47,375 nt of DNA from a virus: positions 1-47,375 of IMG/VR virus record IMGVR_UViG_3300028196_000023; one strand, given 5' to 3'. A program made the position numbers and the translations under genes. The notes beneath the pieces are model-generated. The model had not been told where the DNA came from. It did not search any database and saw only the letters and a list, made by a program, of their open reading frames with translations. Shown here in pieces: positions 1 to 6,839 of the stretch. Positions within the stretch are counted from its first letter, which is position 1, and each line of letters starts with the position of its first letter.

Positions 1-437
1 ATGTTCCTGCTACAATTATTAGTAATATGACTGGCATACGTTGCGAAGCAATTAAAGTAAGCCTACGTGATGACGATAGTGAAAGCGAAAGCAACTGTTG
101 GATGGCTGAAGATGCTTATGGTTACGATGATAGTGGAGACTATGCTCCTGAGATGGGGCAGTTTAAACACGATACTAACTGCAAAAACATTCTTATTGTA
201 GATGATATTAATGATACTGGTGCTACTTTTAATTGGATTAGGCAAGACTGGCAAGCAAGTTGTTTATCTCAATCGCCTATATGGGATCAGGCATGGGGAG
301 ATAATGTTCGCTTTGCAGTATTAACAGAAAATTTATCAAGCGAATTTGGTTTAGTTAATTACTATTGTGATGAAGTTAATAAATCTGAGGAAGATGTTTG
401 GTTAGTTTATCCTTGGGAAAATGTAGGAGAGTATTAA
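1..437 (+). CDS. Phosphoribosyltransferase, C-terminal part (5' end outside window)
   Basis: The reading frame is open to the left edge (codons start at base 3), so the true start lies outside the window; the ATG at 27 is internal. The diagnostic feature is the PRPP-binding loop ILIVDDINDTGATF, with two acidic residues followed by the D-x-G-A-T stretch, as in type I phosphoribosyltransferases. The end of the protein carries VWLVYPWE, resembling the C-terminal W-x-x-x-PWE of xanthine-guanine type enzymes. The family joins a nucleobase to PRPP, so a role in purine salvage or base metabolism during infection is likely, but the substrate cannot be read from this fragment. Its stop codon overlaps the next start codon (TAATG), so it belongs to a plus-strand operon. 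An acidic insert precedes the PRPP loop. Confidence 0.8.
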   Translation, partial: VPATIISNMTGIRCEAIKVSLRDDDSESESNCWMAEDAYGYDDSGDYAPEMGQFKHDTNCKNILIVDDINDTGATFNWIRQDWQASCLSQSPIWDQAWGDNVRFAVLTENLSSEFGLVNYYCDEVNKSEEDVWLVYPWENVGEY

Positions 438-667
438 TGCCAACAGGACATGATAATGTATGCACAGTTACTTGCACAGATAATGACAAAGTAGCAGAGG
501 CAGAAGTTGATAGATTCAAAGAAAAAGAGTTTCTAGATATCTTTCTAGCAACAAATAAAATACATATGGAATATAACGGTAGGGTTTATGTTGGTAATAA
601 GATGGGGTTTGAATTTACAACACCTGGTCCTAGAATATTTCAAATTAACAAAGGTAGAGGATTTTAA
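437..667 (+). CDS. Small conserved-type phage protein, unknown function
   Basis: This frame encodes about 76 residues from the ATG at 437, which overlaps the upstream stop codon (TAATG). An in-frame ATG at 398 lies inside the phosphoribosyltransferase gene and is less likely. The protein starts MPTGHDNVCTVTC and ends with a basic FQINKGRGF tail. It has no membrane segment and no motif I recognise. Both ends are joined to neighbours by TAATG overlaps, so it is probably co-translated with them. I cannot assign a function. Confidence 0.65.
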   Translation: MPTGHDNVCTVTCTDNDKVAEAEVDRFKEKEFLDIFLATNKIHMEYNGRVYVGNKMGFEFTTPGPRIFQINKGRGF

Positions 668-825
668 TGACGATAAAAGTAATTTACGAAGAAAAAGATT
701 GGAAAAGTGTAGCGGTGTGTATTAGATCCGAACAAGTTTCTGCTTCTGAAGTAGTTGCTATTTTTAACGATAATCCAGAATTTAAAGAATGGTATATTAA
801 GGAGTATATGAATAATGTTAACTAA
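667..825 (+). CDS. Very small protein (52 aa), unknown function
   Basis: This 52-codon frame runs from an ATG at 667, which overlaps the preceding stop codon, to TAA at 823-825. It starts MTIKVIYEEKDWKSVAVC and ends with EYMNNVN. It fills the only otherwise empty stretch between two overlapping genes, and both junctions show translational coupling: TAATG upstream and an 11-base overlap with the gene at 815. That supports it being real despite its length. It is mildly acidic, has no visible motif, and cannot be assigned a function. Confidence 0.6.
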   Translation: MTIKVIYEEKDWKSVAVCIRSEQVSASEVVAIFNDNPEFKEWYIKEYMNNVN

Positions 826-1135
826 AGAAGAAGCACATGCTATTATCAGTGATATAAATGAAGAAGCACATTCAATGGCATATGATAGTTGGTCAGAAGC
901 AGATGAGATTGGCGATAGCGATGATGAAGAAGATTGGGGTCGTGCTGAAGAAGCAAGAGAAGATGCTTCTTATGAACAAGCAGGGTATTTCCGTTCTGAG
1001 TTTAATGGACTTCCGCAAGATCAACAAGATGTGATTTGGCACTATGCTCAAGAAGACGAAGACTTTCAAGAAGATTTTAAAGCATGGTACGGACAAGAAG
1101 AATTTGAAGAATATGTTTCAGGACTAGAAGAATGA
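815..1135 (+). CDS. Highly acidic small protein, unknown function
   Basis: This 106-residue protein is extremely rich in Glu and Asp, for example DSDDEEDWGRAEEAREDA, and lacks basic stretches, so its isoelectric point must be very low. Proteins of this kind in phages can mimic DNA or act as inhibitors of host nucleases or regulators, but nothing in the sequence identifies a partner. The gene overlaps the 52-aa gene upstream by 11 bases and the HIT gene downstream by ATGA. I do not recognise a domain. Confidence 0.65.
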   Translation: MLTKEEAHAIISDINEEAHSMAYDSWSEADEIGDSDDEEDWGRAEEAREDASYEQAGYFRSEFNGLPQDQQDVIWHYAQEDEDFQEDFKAWYGQEEFEEYVSGLEE

Positions 1136-1515
1136 CAGACACTTTAGAAGTAGCACAACAAGATGGTAGAGCTCCTTGGAAAGAAGTCGAGATTGATACA
1201 CGTGAATTTGTTGTGTATAACGATATCTATCCTGTTACAGAAGGGCATACACTTGTTGTACCTAGACAAAATACAGAAGAAAACATTTTAAAGTGTTTTA
1301 ATTTTGCTCTTACTATGGGTAATGACAACATTAAGTCAGAGAATAACAATATTACAGGTTACAATGTGGGTATCAATATGGGCGAGAGTGCAGGACAAAC
1401 TTGTCTTTATCCACACGTTCACTTAATTTTCCGTCGTGATGGCGATACGGAGAATCCTAAAGGCGGCGTTCGCGGCGTAATTCCATCAAAACAAAACTAT
1501 AAGGAAAGGTTATGA
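1132..1515 (+). CDS. HIT-family (histidine triad) nucleotide-binding protein
   Basis: This 127-residue protein has the order of elements of a HIT domain: an N-terminal strand region DIYPVTEGHTLVVPRQ, matching the P-x-x-x-G-H-x-L-V-x-P signature, and a C-terminal triad segment GQTCLYPHVHLIFRR. HIT proteins hydrolyse or transfer nucleoside monophosphates, using the middle histidine of H-x-H-x-H. Here the triad reads Y-P-H-V-H: the first histidine is tyrosine, while the catalytic middle and third histidines remain. Length is normal for the family. The gene is coupled by four-base overlaps on both sides. The family call is firm; the substrate is unknown. Confidence 0.85.
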   Translation: MTDTLEVAQQDGRAPWKEVEIDTREFVVYNDIYPVTEGHTLVVPRQNTEENILKCFNFALTMGNDNIKSENNNITGYNVGINMGESAGQTCLYPHVHLIFRRDGDTENPKGGVRGVIPSKQNYKERL

Positions 1516-1721
1516 CATTGAAACAAACATTAATCAATGCAGCAAGAAAGCATGCTGAGGCAGAAATTGATCTACATAAAGCCAATATTGAAGTATACAT
1601 GCAACAGGTTGTAGGAATTGGTGAGCATAGCGATATTATCGAAACTATCCAAAAAGAGTTAGATAAAATGGCAACTGCACATGATAGAGTCGAAATGCTG
1701 GACAAGCATTTTGGTGACTAG
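1512..1721 (+). CDS. Small helical protein, unknown function
   Basis: This 69-residue protein is almost entirely predicted amphipathic helix, with heptad-like spacing of Leu, Ile, Val and Met through AEIDLHKANIEVYMQQVVG and EKSL-like continuation, and no Pro. It starts in an ATGA overlap with the HIT gene. A small coiled-coil oligomer or adaptor is plausible from composition alone. No family was recognised. Confidence 0.55.
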   Translation: MTLKQTLINAARKHAEAEIDLHKANIEVYMQQVVGIGEHSDIIETIQKELDKMATAHDRVEMLDKHFGD

Positions 1722-1923
1722 TAAAAAAATCAAATTAGAGGAAGATCCGGATTCAAAAGATTTGGTTCTTCCTATTCCCACTGAGTTATTGAACCAGATG
1801 GGATGGGATATTGGAGACGATTTAGTTTGGTCAGACAACTTCGATGGATCGTTTTCAGTTATTAAAAAGGTTGACAAATCCAATAAGAAAGCGTATAATA
1901 ACTATAATGACAATAGCAACTGA
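1714..1923 (+). CDS. AbrB/SpoVT-like small protein, possible DNA-binding or antitoxin-type fold
   Basis: The core LVLPIPTELLNQMGWDIGDDLVW followed by DGSFSVIKK matches the swapped-hairpin AbrB pattern: a strand, then P-x-x-L-L-x-x-x-G-W-x-x-G-D, then a second strand. A GTG at 1714, overlapping the upstream stop, is the likely start because it gives a compact domain of about 69 residues. The ATG at 1681 would bury 41 bases in the preceding gene. The tail is Lys- and Asn-rich. Related short proteins with a G-D-x-(L/I)-x-W signature are common in T4-like marine phages but are not functionally defined. The 3' end overlaps the queE start. Confidence 0.65.
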   Translation: MTSKKIKLEEDPDSKDLVLPIPTELLNQMGWDIGDDLVWSDNFDGSFSVIKKVDKSNKKAYNNYNDNSN

Positions 1924-2818
1924 TAAGAAATATTACTACAGCGAAATCTTTCACAGTATTCAAGGTGAAGGACACTACACAGGTGTGCCTACTGCTTGGA
2001 TACGTTTCTTCTTATGTAATTTGCAGTGTAACGGATTTGGTCAGATTGATCCTACTAATCCTGATACATATGATTTGCCGTTTGAAACATTTGATACTAC
2101 AAGTGTAAAACGTGTAGAAGATTTACCTGTATGGGACAAAGGCTGTGATAGCAGTTACACTTGGAGCAAAAAGTTTAAACACTTAATGGGTCAGAAGACT
2201 GCTGTTGAACTAGCACAGCAAATTATTGATACACTTAAAACAGATAGCAATCCAGAAGGATTGTTTCTACATCCTGTTACACAACAAAGACAACACTTTT
2301 GTGTTACAGGTGGCGAGCCGTTGATGAAGCATGGACAAGAAGCGTTCATTGGTATTATGCGTGAGTTCAAGCGTATGGGCAATATGCCTGCTAGTGTTAC
2401 ATTTGAAACTAATGGTACACAAGCATTAACACAAGAATTTATTAATTACTGGACTTATGAAGCAGATAACGAAATCGAACTGTTCTTTAGTGTAAGTCCT
2501 AAACTGTGGAGTGTAGCAGGTGAAACTGCAAAGAAGGCAATTAAGCCTGAGATAGTTGCACAGTATAGTAAGTTGTCTATAGGACAATTAAAATTTGTTG
2601 TAGGTTCCGAACAACAACAGTGGGATGAGATGGAAGATGCTCTCTCACAATTTAAGGCACAAGGTGTAAATTATCCTGTATGGGTTATGCCTGTAGGTGC
2701 TAGAGAAGAAGAACAAACAGCAACAGCCGGAGCAGTTGCTAAGATGGCATTCGAACGTGGATATAATGTAGCCGCAAGGGTACACGTATACTTGTTTGGT
2801 AATGCTATCGGAACATAA
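1907..2818 (+). CDS. queE: 7-carboxy-7-deazaguanine synthase QueE (radical SAM)
   Basis: QueE is a radical SAM enzyme that converts 6-carboxy-tetrahydropterin to 7-carboxy-7-deazaguanine, the precursor of preQ0 and queuosine; phages also use the pathway to modify DNA guanines. Seen here: the N-terminal signature YSEIFHSIQGEGHYTGVPTAW, cysteines C37 and C41 (C-x3-C), a later G-C80-D-S, and the radical SAM GGEP motif at VTGGEPLM. The ATG at 1907 gives 303 residues; an upstream in-frame ATG at 1844 lies within the preceding gene. The third cluster cysteine is displaced, giving C-x3-C-x38-C instead of C-x3-C-x2-C, and this insertion explains the extra length over typical QueE. No other deazaguanine gene is visible here. 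Confidence 0.9.
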   Translation: MTIATDKKYYYSEIFHSIQGEGHYTGVPTAWIRFFLCNLQCNGFGQIDPTNPDTYDLPFETFDTTSVKRVEDLPVWDKGCDSSYTWSKKFKHLMGQKTAVELAQQIIDTLKTDSNPEGLFLHPVTQQRQHFCVTGGEPLMKHGQEAFIGIMREFKRMGNMPASVTFETNGTQALTQEFINYWTYEADNEIELFFSVSPKLWSVAGETAKKAIKPEIVAQYSKLSIGQLKFVVGSEQQQWDEMEDALSQFKAQGVNYPVWVMPVGAREEEQTATAGAVAKMAFERGYNVAARVHVYLFGNAIGT

Positions 2819-2827
2819 GGATAAATT

Positions 2828-3178
2828 ATGAACTTTATAAAGAAACTGTTCAGTAAGAAACAACCTGATACTGATGTGTCTACGCCTGGAATTAGTGATA
2901 AACAAAAGGCAACGATGAAAAAAGAAGCATGGGTTGGTGTATTGAATACACATGTGAACAAAGAAAATGTCCGAAATGGCTTTTTTGAGCTTGACTGGAA
3001 CGACCATTTCATAGTACAATTAAAACAACAAGGTTATGGAGTTGACGATGATCCAGAAGAAGAAATTGTTGATCGTTGGTTTCGAGAACTTTGTGCAAAC
3101 GTTGTAGTCGATGGTGACTACGGAGGACCACTAGACACTGGAAGTATAGATCCAGAGTTAATAAAGAAGGCTAAATGA
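2828..3178 (+). CDS. Conserved-type phage protein, unknown function
   Basis: This 116-residue soluble protein has a basic N-terminus (MNFIKKLFSKK), a central WVGVLNTHVNKENVRNGFFELDW and an acidic DDDPEEEIVDRWFRELC segment. The start follows an AAGGATAAATT leader that provides a ribosome binding site. Its last codons overlap the exonuclease start (ATGA). I recognise the general type as a small protein found near QueE and exonuclease genes in marine T4-like phages, but no function follows from the sequence. Confidence 0.65.
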   Translation: MNFIKKLFSKKQPDTDVSTPGISDKQKATMKKEAWVGVLNTHVNKENVRNGFFELDWNDHFIVQLKQQGYGVDDDPEEEIVDRWFRELCANVVVDGDYGGPLDTGSIDPELIKKAK

Positions 3179-4167
3179 GTAAAATGACACATATAATAGT
3201 TGATACAGCAAATACATTCTTTCGTGCAAGACATGTAATTAATGGTGATGCAGATATTAAGTTAGGTATGGCTTTTCATATCACACTTAACAGCATTAAG
3301 AAGGCATGGCAAGACTTTAACGGCACACATGTTGTGTTCTGCTTAGAAGGACGTAGTTGGCGTAAAGACCATTATGAGCCTTACAAGCGTAACAGGCAAG
3401 TTGCTCGTGATGCACTTACAGAAAAACAGCAAGAAGAAGATACTGTGTTCTGGGAAGCATTTGATACATTTAAGAATTTTGTTACAGATAAAACTAACTG
3501 TACTGTATTACAACACAAAGAGCTAGAAGCAGATGATTTAATTGCTGGTTGGGTACAGCAACACCCAGATGCAGATCATGTTATTGTTAGTACTGATACA
3601 GACTTTCAACAGTTAATTGCTCCTAACTGTAGACTTTATAATGGTGTGCAAGAAGTTACTACTACACCAGAAGGCTTCTTTGACAAGAAAGGCGAACTAG
3701 TTATCGACAAGAAGACTAAACTGCCTAAGGTTGTAGATGCTGAATGGATGTTGTTTGAGAAATGTATGCGTGGCGATACTAGTGATAATGTGTTTAGTGC
3801 ATATCCAGGTGTACGCAAAAAAGGCTCCAAGAACAAAGTTGGTCTTGTTGAAGCATTTGCAGATAGACAAACTAAAGGATTTAATTGGAATAACCTAATG
3901 TTACAACGTTGGGTTGATCATAACGGTGAAGAACATCGTGTACTAGAAGATTACGAACGTAATAAAACTATTATTGATCTTACTGCACAACCTGCAGATA
4001 TTAAAGAAAAGATTGAAAGCACAATTAAAACAGCAATTGATGCAGATAAAAATATAAGCCAAGTCGGTGTAAGGTTGATGAAGTTTTGTCACTTATACGA
4101 CTTAAAGAAAATTTCAGATCAGGCGCAAGCATATGCTGAGCCGTTAAATGCGAGGTATACAGTATGA
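3175..4167 (+). CDS. FEN-type 5'-3' exonuclease (T4 RNase H / Pol I exonuclease family)
   Basis: The 330-residue protein carries the ordered acidic motifs of PIN/FEN nucleases: an N-terminal HIIVDTANTFFRA with the first Asp, KELEADDLIAGW with the E-x-x-x-D-D cluster, STDTDFQQLI, and MRGDTSDNVFSAYPGVRKKG, where the G-D-x-S-D-N acidic site leads into the helix-hairpin-helix (H3TH). All metal ligands expected for the family appear present. In T4 the equivalent enzyme removes RNA primers and trims flaps on the lagging strand, so a replication and Okazaki-fragment role in the infected cell is likely. It starts in an ATGA overlap with the preceding gene, and its end overlaps the next start in the same way. 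Confidence 0.88.
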   Translation: MSKMTHIIVDTANTFFRARHVINGDADIKLGMAFHITLNSIKKAWQDFNGTHVVFCLEGRSWRKDHYEPYKRNRQVARDALTEKQQEEDTVFWEAFDTFKNFVTDKTNCTVLQHKELEADDLIAGWVQQHPDADHVIVSTDTDFQQLIAPNCRLYNGVQEVTTTPEGFFDKKGELVIDKKTKLPKVVDAEWMLFEKCMRGDTSDNVFSAYPGVRKKGSKNKVGLVEAFADRQTKGFNWNNLMLQRWVDHNGEEHRVLEDYERNKTIIDLTAQPADIKEKIESTIKTAIDADKNISQVGVRLMKFCHLYDLKKISDQAQAYAEPLNARYTV

Positions 4168-4640
4168 CGTTTTTAAAAGCAAAACCAGTTCTTGAAGGTA
4201 AGTTTTGGATTGTAGAAGATGAAGGACAACGAGTTGGAACTTTAAGAAAAGATGAGTTTTCGCAATTTGTATTACAAAACAAAGACGGTGTTAAAATTTA
4301 TAAGAACAAAAAAGTTATAACAAATGAGTTTGGTGACAATTTCTTTATTGCTAAAATTATTAAAGAAGCAGATAATTCAAATCCAAAAGAAGTACATGGG
4401 TATGCATCAAGTACTGTTCCACATAATGCAATGTATGATATACGTCAAAAACTTCCGTTGTTTACAAAAAGTAAAGATAGTAAAAGTTTATATTGTGCAG
4501 GTTACTATGTAATTAAGTTTGATAAGGGTTGGGTAAAGTCTTTTTGTCCTAAACTTATTACACTACAAAGATATGAATCTAAAGGTCCTTTTAAGACTGA
4601 CTTAGAAATGAAACAGGTATTATCAAGTGTCAACAAATAG
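4164..4640 (+). CDS. Conserved-type phage protein, unknown function
   Basis: This 158-residue protein has a beta-rich N-terminal half (LEGKFWIVEDEGQRVGTL) and a distinctive C-terminal half with LYCAGYYVIKFDKGWVKSFCPKL and YESKGPFKT. The pattern is one I associate with an uncharacterised protein family in T4-like cyanophages, but no catalytic motif stands out. It starts in an ATGA overlap with the exonuclease gene and its 3' end overlaps the next gene by 14 bases, so it belongs to the same transcript. Confidence 0.65.
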   Translation: MTFLKAKPVLEGKFWIVEDEGQRVGTLRKDEFSQFVLQNKDGVKIYKNKKVITNEFGDNFFIAKIIKEADNSNPKEVHGYASSTVPHNAMYDIRQKLPLFTKSKDSKSLYCAGYYVIKFDKGWVKSFCPKLITLQRYESKGPFKTDLEMKQVLSSVNK

Positions 4641-4875
4641 TATTCCAACTAATCTAGCATCAGTGCAAAAACTTCTTCAACGAGTATCGTCTGCTGAAAA
4701 AACACAGCAACGTGAAATACGTATTACGATTGAAGAAGCAAGAACACTTGTTACAGAACTTGCACTAATAACAACTAAATTAGGGTCTACAGTAGCGGAA
4801 ATACATACATTGCTAAAAGAGATAAACAAGACTGCTAACGAAGTTGATGTTAAGTTTGACGGTGGAAAGTTCTAA
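4627..4875 (+). CDS. Small helical protein, unknown function
   Basis: This 82-residue protein starts with GTG at 4627 inside the end of the previous gene. Most of it is predicted helix with regularly spaced Leu, Ile and Val (IRITIEEARTLVTELALITTKL and TLLKEINKTANEV), suggesting a coiled coil. It ends in DVKFDGGKF. It is the last gene before a 44-base gap that holds a late promoter and a hairpin. The fold resembles many small phage adaptors, and no function is assigned. Confidence 0.6.
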   Translation: MSTNSIPTNLASVQKLLQRVSSAEKTQQREIRITIEEARTLVTELALITTKLGSTVAEIHTLLKEINKTANEVDVKFDGGKF

Positions 4876-4880
4876 AAAAG

Positions 4881-4888
4881 GATAAATA
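4881..4888 (+). promoter_or_regulatory. T4-type late promoter (GATAAATA)
   Basis: GATAAATA matches seven of eight bases of the T4 late consensus TATAAATA. It lies in a short intergenic gap 31 bases before the ATG at 4920. In T4 the element spans about -13 to -6, which would place the transcription start near 4894. The element overlaps the left arm of the hairpin described separately. Confidence 0.6.
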
Positions 4889-4921
4889 TATACGTAGTTA
4901 ATTAGGAATTTACGTATATAT
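4886..4921 (+). promoter_or_regulatory. Inverted repeat covering a start codon, with late promoter inside its left arm
   Basis: Bases 4886-4896 pair perfectly with 4911-4921, giving 11 base pairs around a 14-base loop. The loop contains an AGGA ribosome binding motif (4904-4907), and the right arm includes the first two bases of the ATG at 4920. Transcripts reading through from upstream would fold and hide the start. Transcripts from the late promoter at 4881 should start near 4894, lack most of the left arm, and stay open. T4 genes such as lysozyme e are known to use this arrangement to block translation from early messages. Confidence 0.65.
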
Positions 4922-5201
4922 GAGTAGACCAAAACCAAAAATCATTCTCGAACATACTAACCGAGAGACCTATAAAGTAGAACAGATACTTGAAAGCGAG
5001 GCTATATGGGCTGTATTTTATAAACACCAGCCTTTTAATTTAAAAAGCGGTAGTGCTGTATCAAGTTATCCTGGTCCGAAATATAAAAAGGTTTCATTTT
5101 CAAATCCTGGTCATGCTAGAAACTTAGCCAAGAAACTTAACAAACTGTTTAACACTACTGACTTTTCTGTATATAAATTAAACACTGGAGAAAAAGAATA
5201 G
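4920..5201 (+). CDS. Conserved-type phage protein, unknown function; likely late-translated
   Basis: This 93-residue basic protein starts MSRPKPKIILEHTNRETYK and contains AIWAVFYKHQPFNLKSG, SSYPGPKYKKVSFSNPGHA and a C-terminal NKLFNTTDFSVYKL. I recognise it as an uncharacterised protein type of T4-like cyanophages; no enzyme motif is present. It begins at the edge of the hairpin at 4886-4921 and behind a late promoter, so it is probably made late, which points to a role in assembly or packaging rather than replication. Confidence 0.7.
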   Translation: MSRPKPKIILEHTNRETYKVEQILESEAIWAVFYKHQPFNLKSGSAVSSYPGPKYKKVSFSNPGHARNLAKKLNKLFNTTDFSVYKLNTGEKE

Positions 5202-5205
5202 TGGA

Positions 5206-5601
5206 ATGGACGTTAAAGACAATTACACAAATATTTTTTTAAAAGCCGCTGAATTAGACATTACTGCCGAACTAGTAAAGAGCAAAAGAATGGAGTGGTG
5301 GTGGAATGTGCGTGTTAAAAATGATGGTGGACTAAGACTAACAGAACAAGCAATGGATTTTATTACGAATGAATCCAAAATCAAAATCTATAAGATTGAC
5401 TTTCCGAAAGACTTTTCTATTACTCCACAAATACTTTTATGGCTTGACAAATTTATAGATTCACCGTATTATATTACTAAACGAACAATATCAGTATTAA
5501 AGGAGAAGGCTGCATTTGAACTATATCTCTTTAGTGGAGATGTCCAAAAACTAGGATATAACAAGGCTTTGAGTAAAAGATTAAGCCAAGAATCATCATA
5601 G
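5206..5601 (+). CDS. Conserved-type phage protein, unknown function
   Basis: This 131-residue protein includes KRMEWWWNVRVKNDGGLRLTEQA near the N-terminus, KIDFPKDFSITPQILLWLDKFIDSPYYI in the middle and AAFELYLFSGDVQKLGYNKAL at the end. The three segments are strongly patterned and look like a conserved single domain typical of T4-like marine phages, yet no known active site is evident. It follows the previous gene by four bases and presumably shares the late transcript from 4881. Confidence 0.7.
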   Translation: MDVKDNYTNIFLKAAELDITAELVKSKRMEWWWNVRVKNDGGLRLTEQAMDFITNESKIKIYKIDFPKDFSITPQILLWLDKFIDSPYYITKRTISVLKEKAAFELYLFSGDVQKLGYNKALSKRLSQESS

Positions 5602-5615
5602 TTATAGTAGCAGTT

Positions 5616-5623
5616 AATAAATA
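5616..5623 (+). promoter_or_regulatory. Probable T4-type late promoter (AATAAATA)
   Basis: AATAAATA lies in the 27-base gap between genes and matches seven of eight positions of the T4 late element. With T4 spacing, transcription would begin at about 5629, exactly at an ATG, which makes that ATG a poor ribosome start and favours the one at 5680. Confidence 0.45.
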
Positions 5624-5679
5624 ATTTTATGTTAGAACTAAATCCGTTGGATGTTTTGAATATTAGGAAATTGGAAACA

Positions 5680-5901
5680 ATGCCTCCGCACTTCTGCAAA
5701 ACTAAGATTGCAAGTGCAGATAGAAACTATAGAGATGTTATAAATTGGATTAGATCTAAACTTGCAGGAAGATATTGTGTTTTAACATACCCTACTGTAA
5801 CAAGTAACGACAAATTTCAAACAGCAACATTTGTTGGGTTTGAAGAACAAAAAGAGTTGACATTTTTTATGTTGGCTTGCCCATACTTAAGGAGAAACTA
5901 G
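5680..5901 (+). CDS. Conserved-type phage protein, unknown function
   Basis: The frame is open from ATG 5629, but I choose ATG 5680, giving 73 residues starting MPPHFCKTK. It is preceded by AGGAAATTGGAAACA, a usable ribosome binding site. The ATG at 5629 has no such site and coincides with the predicted start of the late transcript. The protein ends FVGFEEQKELTFFMLACPYLRR, a pattern I associate with small uncharacterised proteins in T4-like cyanophages that also begin at MPPHF. No catalytic motif is seen. A 90-residue product from 5629 remains possible. Confidence 0.65.
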   Translation: MPPHFCKTKIASADRNYRDVINWIRSKLAGRYCVLTYPTVTSNDKFQTATFVGFEEQKELTFFMLACPYLRRN

Positions 5902-5902
5902 A

Positions 5903-6199
5903 ATGGCTGAAGAAGTAAACAAAACCGATGCTCCTGCTGAAGCAGAAGTAAACACAGAAGCGACTGCTGCTCCGGTAAGCGGTCCAGTACCAACGCCTGA
6001 AGCAGAAACTGCGGCAGCAGCACCTGATTTAAATATTAGTGATCTAAATGCTGTGAAAAGCATTATTGATATTGCTACAACAAGAGGTGCATTTAAGGCA
6101 AACGAACTTGAAGCAGTTGGTAAAACTTATAACAAGTTAACATTGTTCTTAGATCATGTATCTAAGCAGCAACAAGATCAACAAACACAAGGGAAGTAA
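5903..6199 (+). CDS. Small Ala/Glu-rich protein, unknown function
   Basis: This 98-residue protein has a low-complexity N-terminal half made of Ala, Glu, Thr and Pro (EVNTEATAAPVSGPVPTPEAE), followed by a short helical domain with LNAVKSIIDIATTRGAFKANELEAVG and a Gln-rich tail (QQQDQQTQ). A clear AAGGAG ribosome binding site precedes the ATG. The disordered-linker plus helical-domain layout suggests a scaffold-like or adaptor protein. Similar small proteins occur beside the following gene type in T4-like marine phages. Function unknown. Confidence 0.65.
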   Translation: MAEEVNKTDAPAEAEVNTEATAAPVSGPVPTPEAETAAAAPDLNISDLNAVKSIIDIATTRGAFKANELEAVGKTYNKLTLFLDHVSKQQQDQQTQGK

Positions 6200-6202
6200 A
6201 TT

Positions 6203-6835
6203 ATGGCTAAAAAAATCAAACACGTAGGGAAACTGAAAAATACAGGCGACAAAGTTGCTGTAGTATTTAGAACAGTTCCTGGAGAATCAGACAACTGTTT
6301 AGTGTTACAAACCGCAACACTAAAAGACGAAGTACATGATTCATTAATGGCTATGATCGATTCTGATCAAGCACAACAAACAAATGAACTAGGAGAACTA
6401 ATGTTCTCCAGAACTTTTCCAAACGGAAGATCAATGCTACAACAAATGCAGCAAGAAGGACGTTTAAGAAAAGTGCCAACTAGTAATGTAACAATGACAC
6501 CTACACCGGTGGTTGAAGTTAATCTTGCACAATTAAATACTTTAATTGCAGAGCAAAAAGGTATGTCTGTAGATGAGTTATATACACTAGTAAGTGGTGC
6601 TCCGACAAAAGAACAAGTAGCAGCACAAACCGCAGTACCAGAAAGCACACCAAGCCAAGAGCCAGTAGCGGCTCCTACAACGGATGGTGTATTATCTGAT
6701 TCAGATCTTGCAAAATCATATCGTAGTCAAGCAGATGCTATGTATAAAGAAGCAGCACAATTACGTAGACAAGCAGACGAATTAGATCCGCCTAAGAAGA
6801 AAACTTCTAAGGCAAAAATAGAAGCAGAAGCATAA
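6203..6835 (+). CDS. Conserved-type phage protein with disordered C-terminus, unknown function
   Basis: This 210-residue protein has an N-terminal folded part (GKLKNTGDKVAVVFRTVPGE through RSMLQQMQQEGRLRKVPT), a middle helical segment containing LNTLIAEQKGMSVDELY, an Ala/Pro/Thr linker, and a basic helical C-terminus ending PKKKTSKAKIEAEA. The Lys-rich tail could bind nucleic acid or an acidic partner. It lies three bases after the previous gene, and the two are probably made together. I recognise the type as a widespread T4-like marine phage protein but know no function for it. Confidence 0.65.
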   Translation: MAKKIKHVGKLKNTGDKVAVVFRTVPGESDNCLVLQTATLKDEVHDSLMAMIDSDQAQQTNELGELMFSRTFPNGRSMLQQMQQEGRLRKVPTSNVTMTPTPVVEVNLAQLNTLIAEQKGMSVDELYTLVSGAPTKEQVAAQTAVPESTPSQEPVAAPTTDGVLSDSDLAKSYRSQADAMYKEAAQLRRQADELDPPKKKTSKAKIEAEA

Positions 6836-6839
6836 ACAA

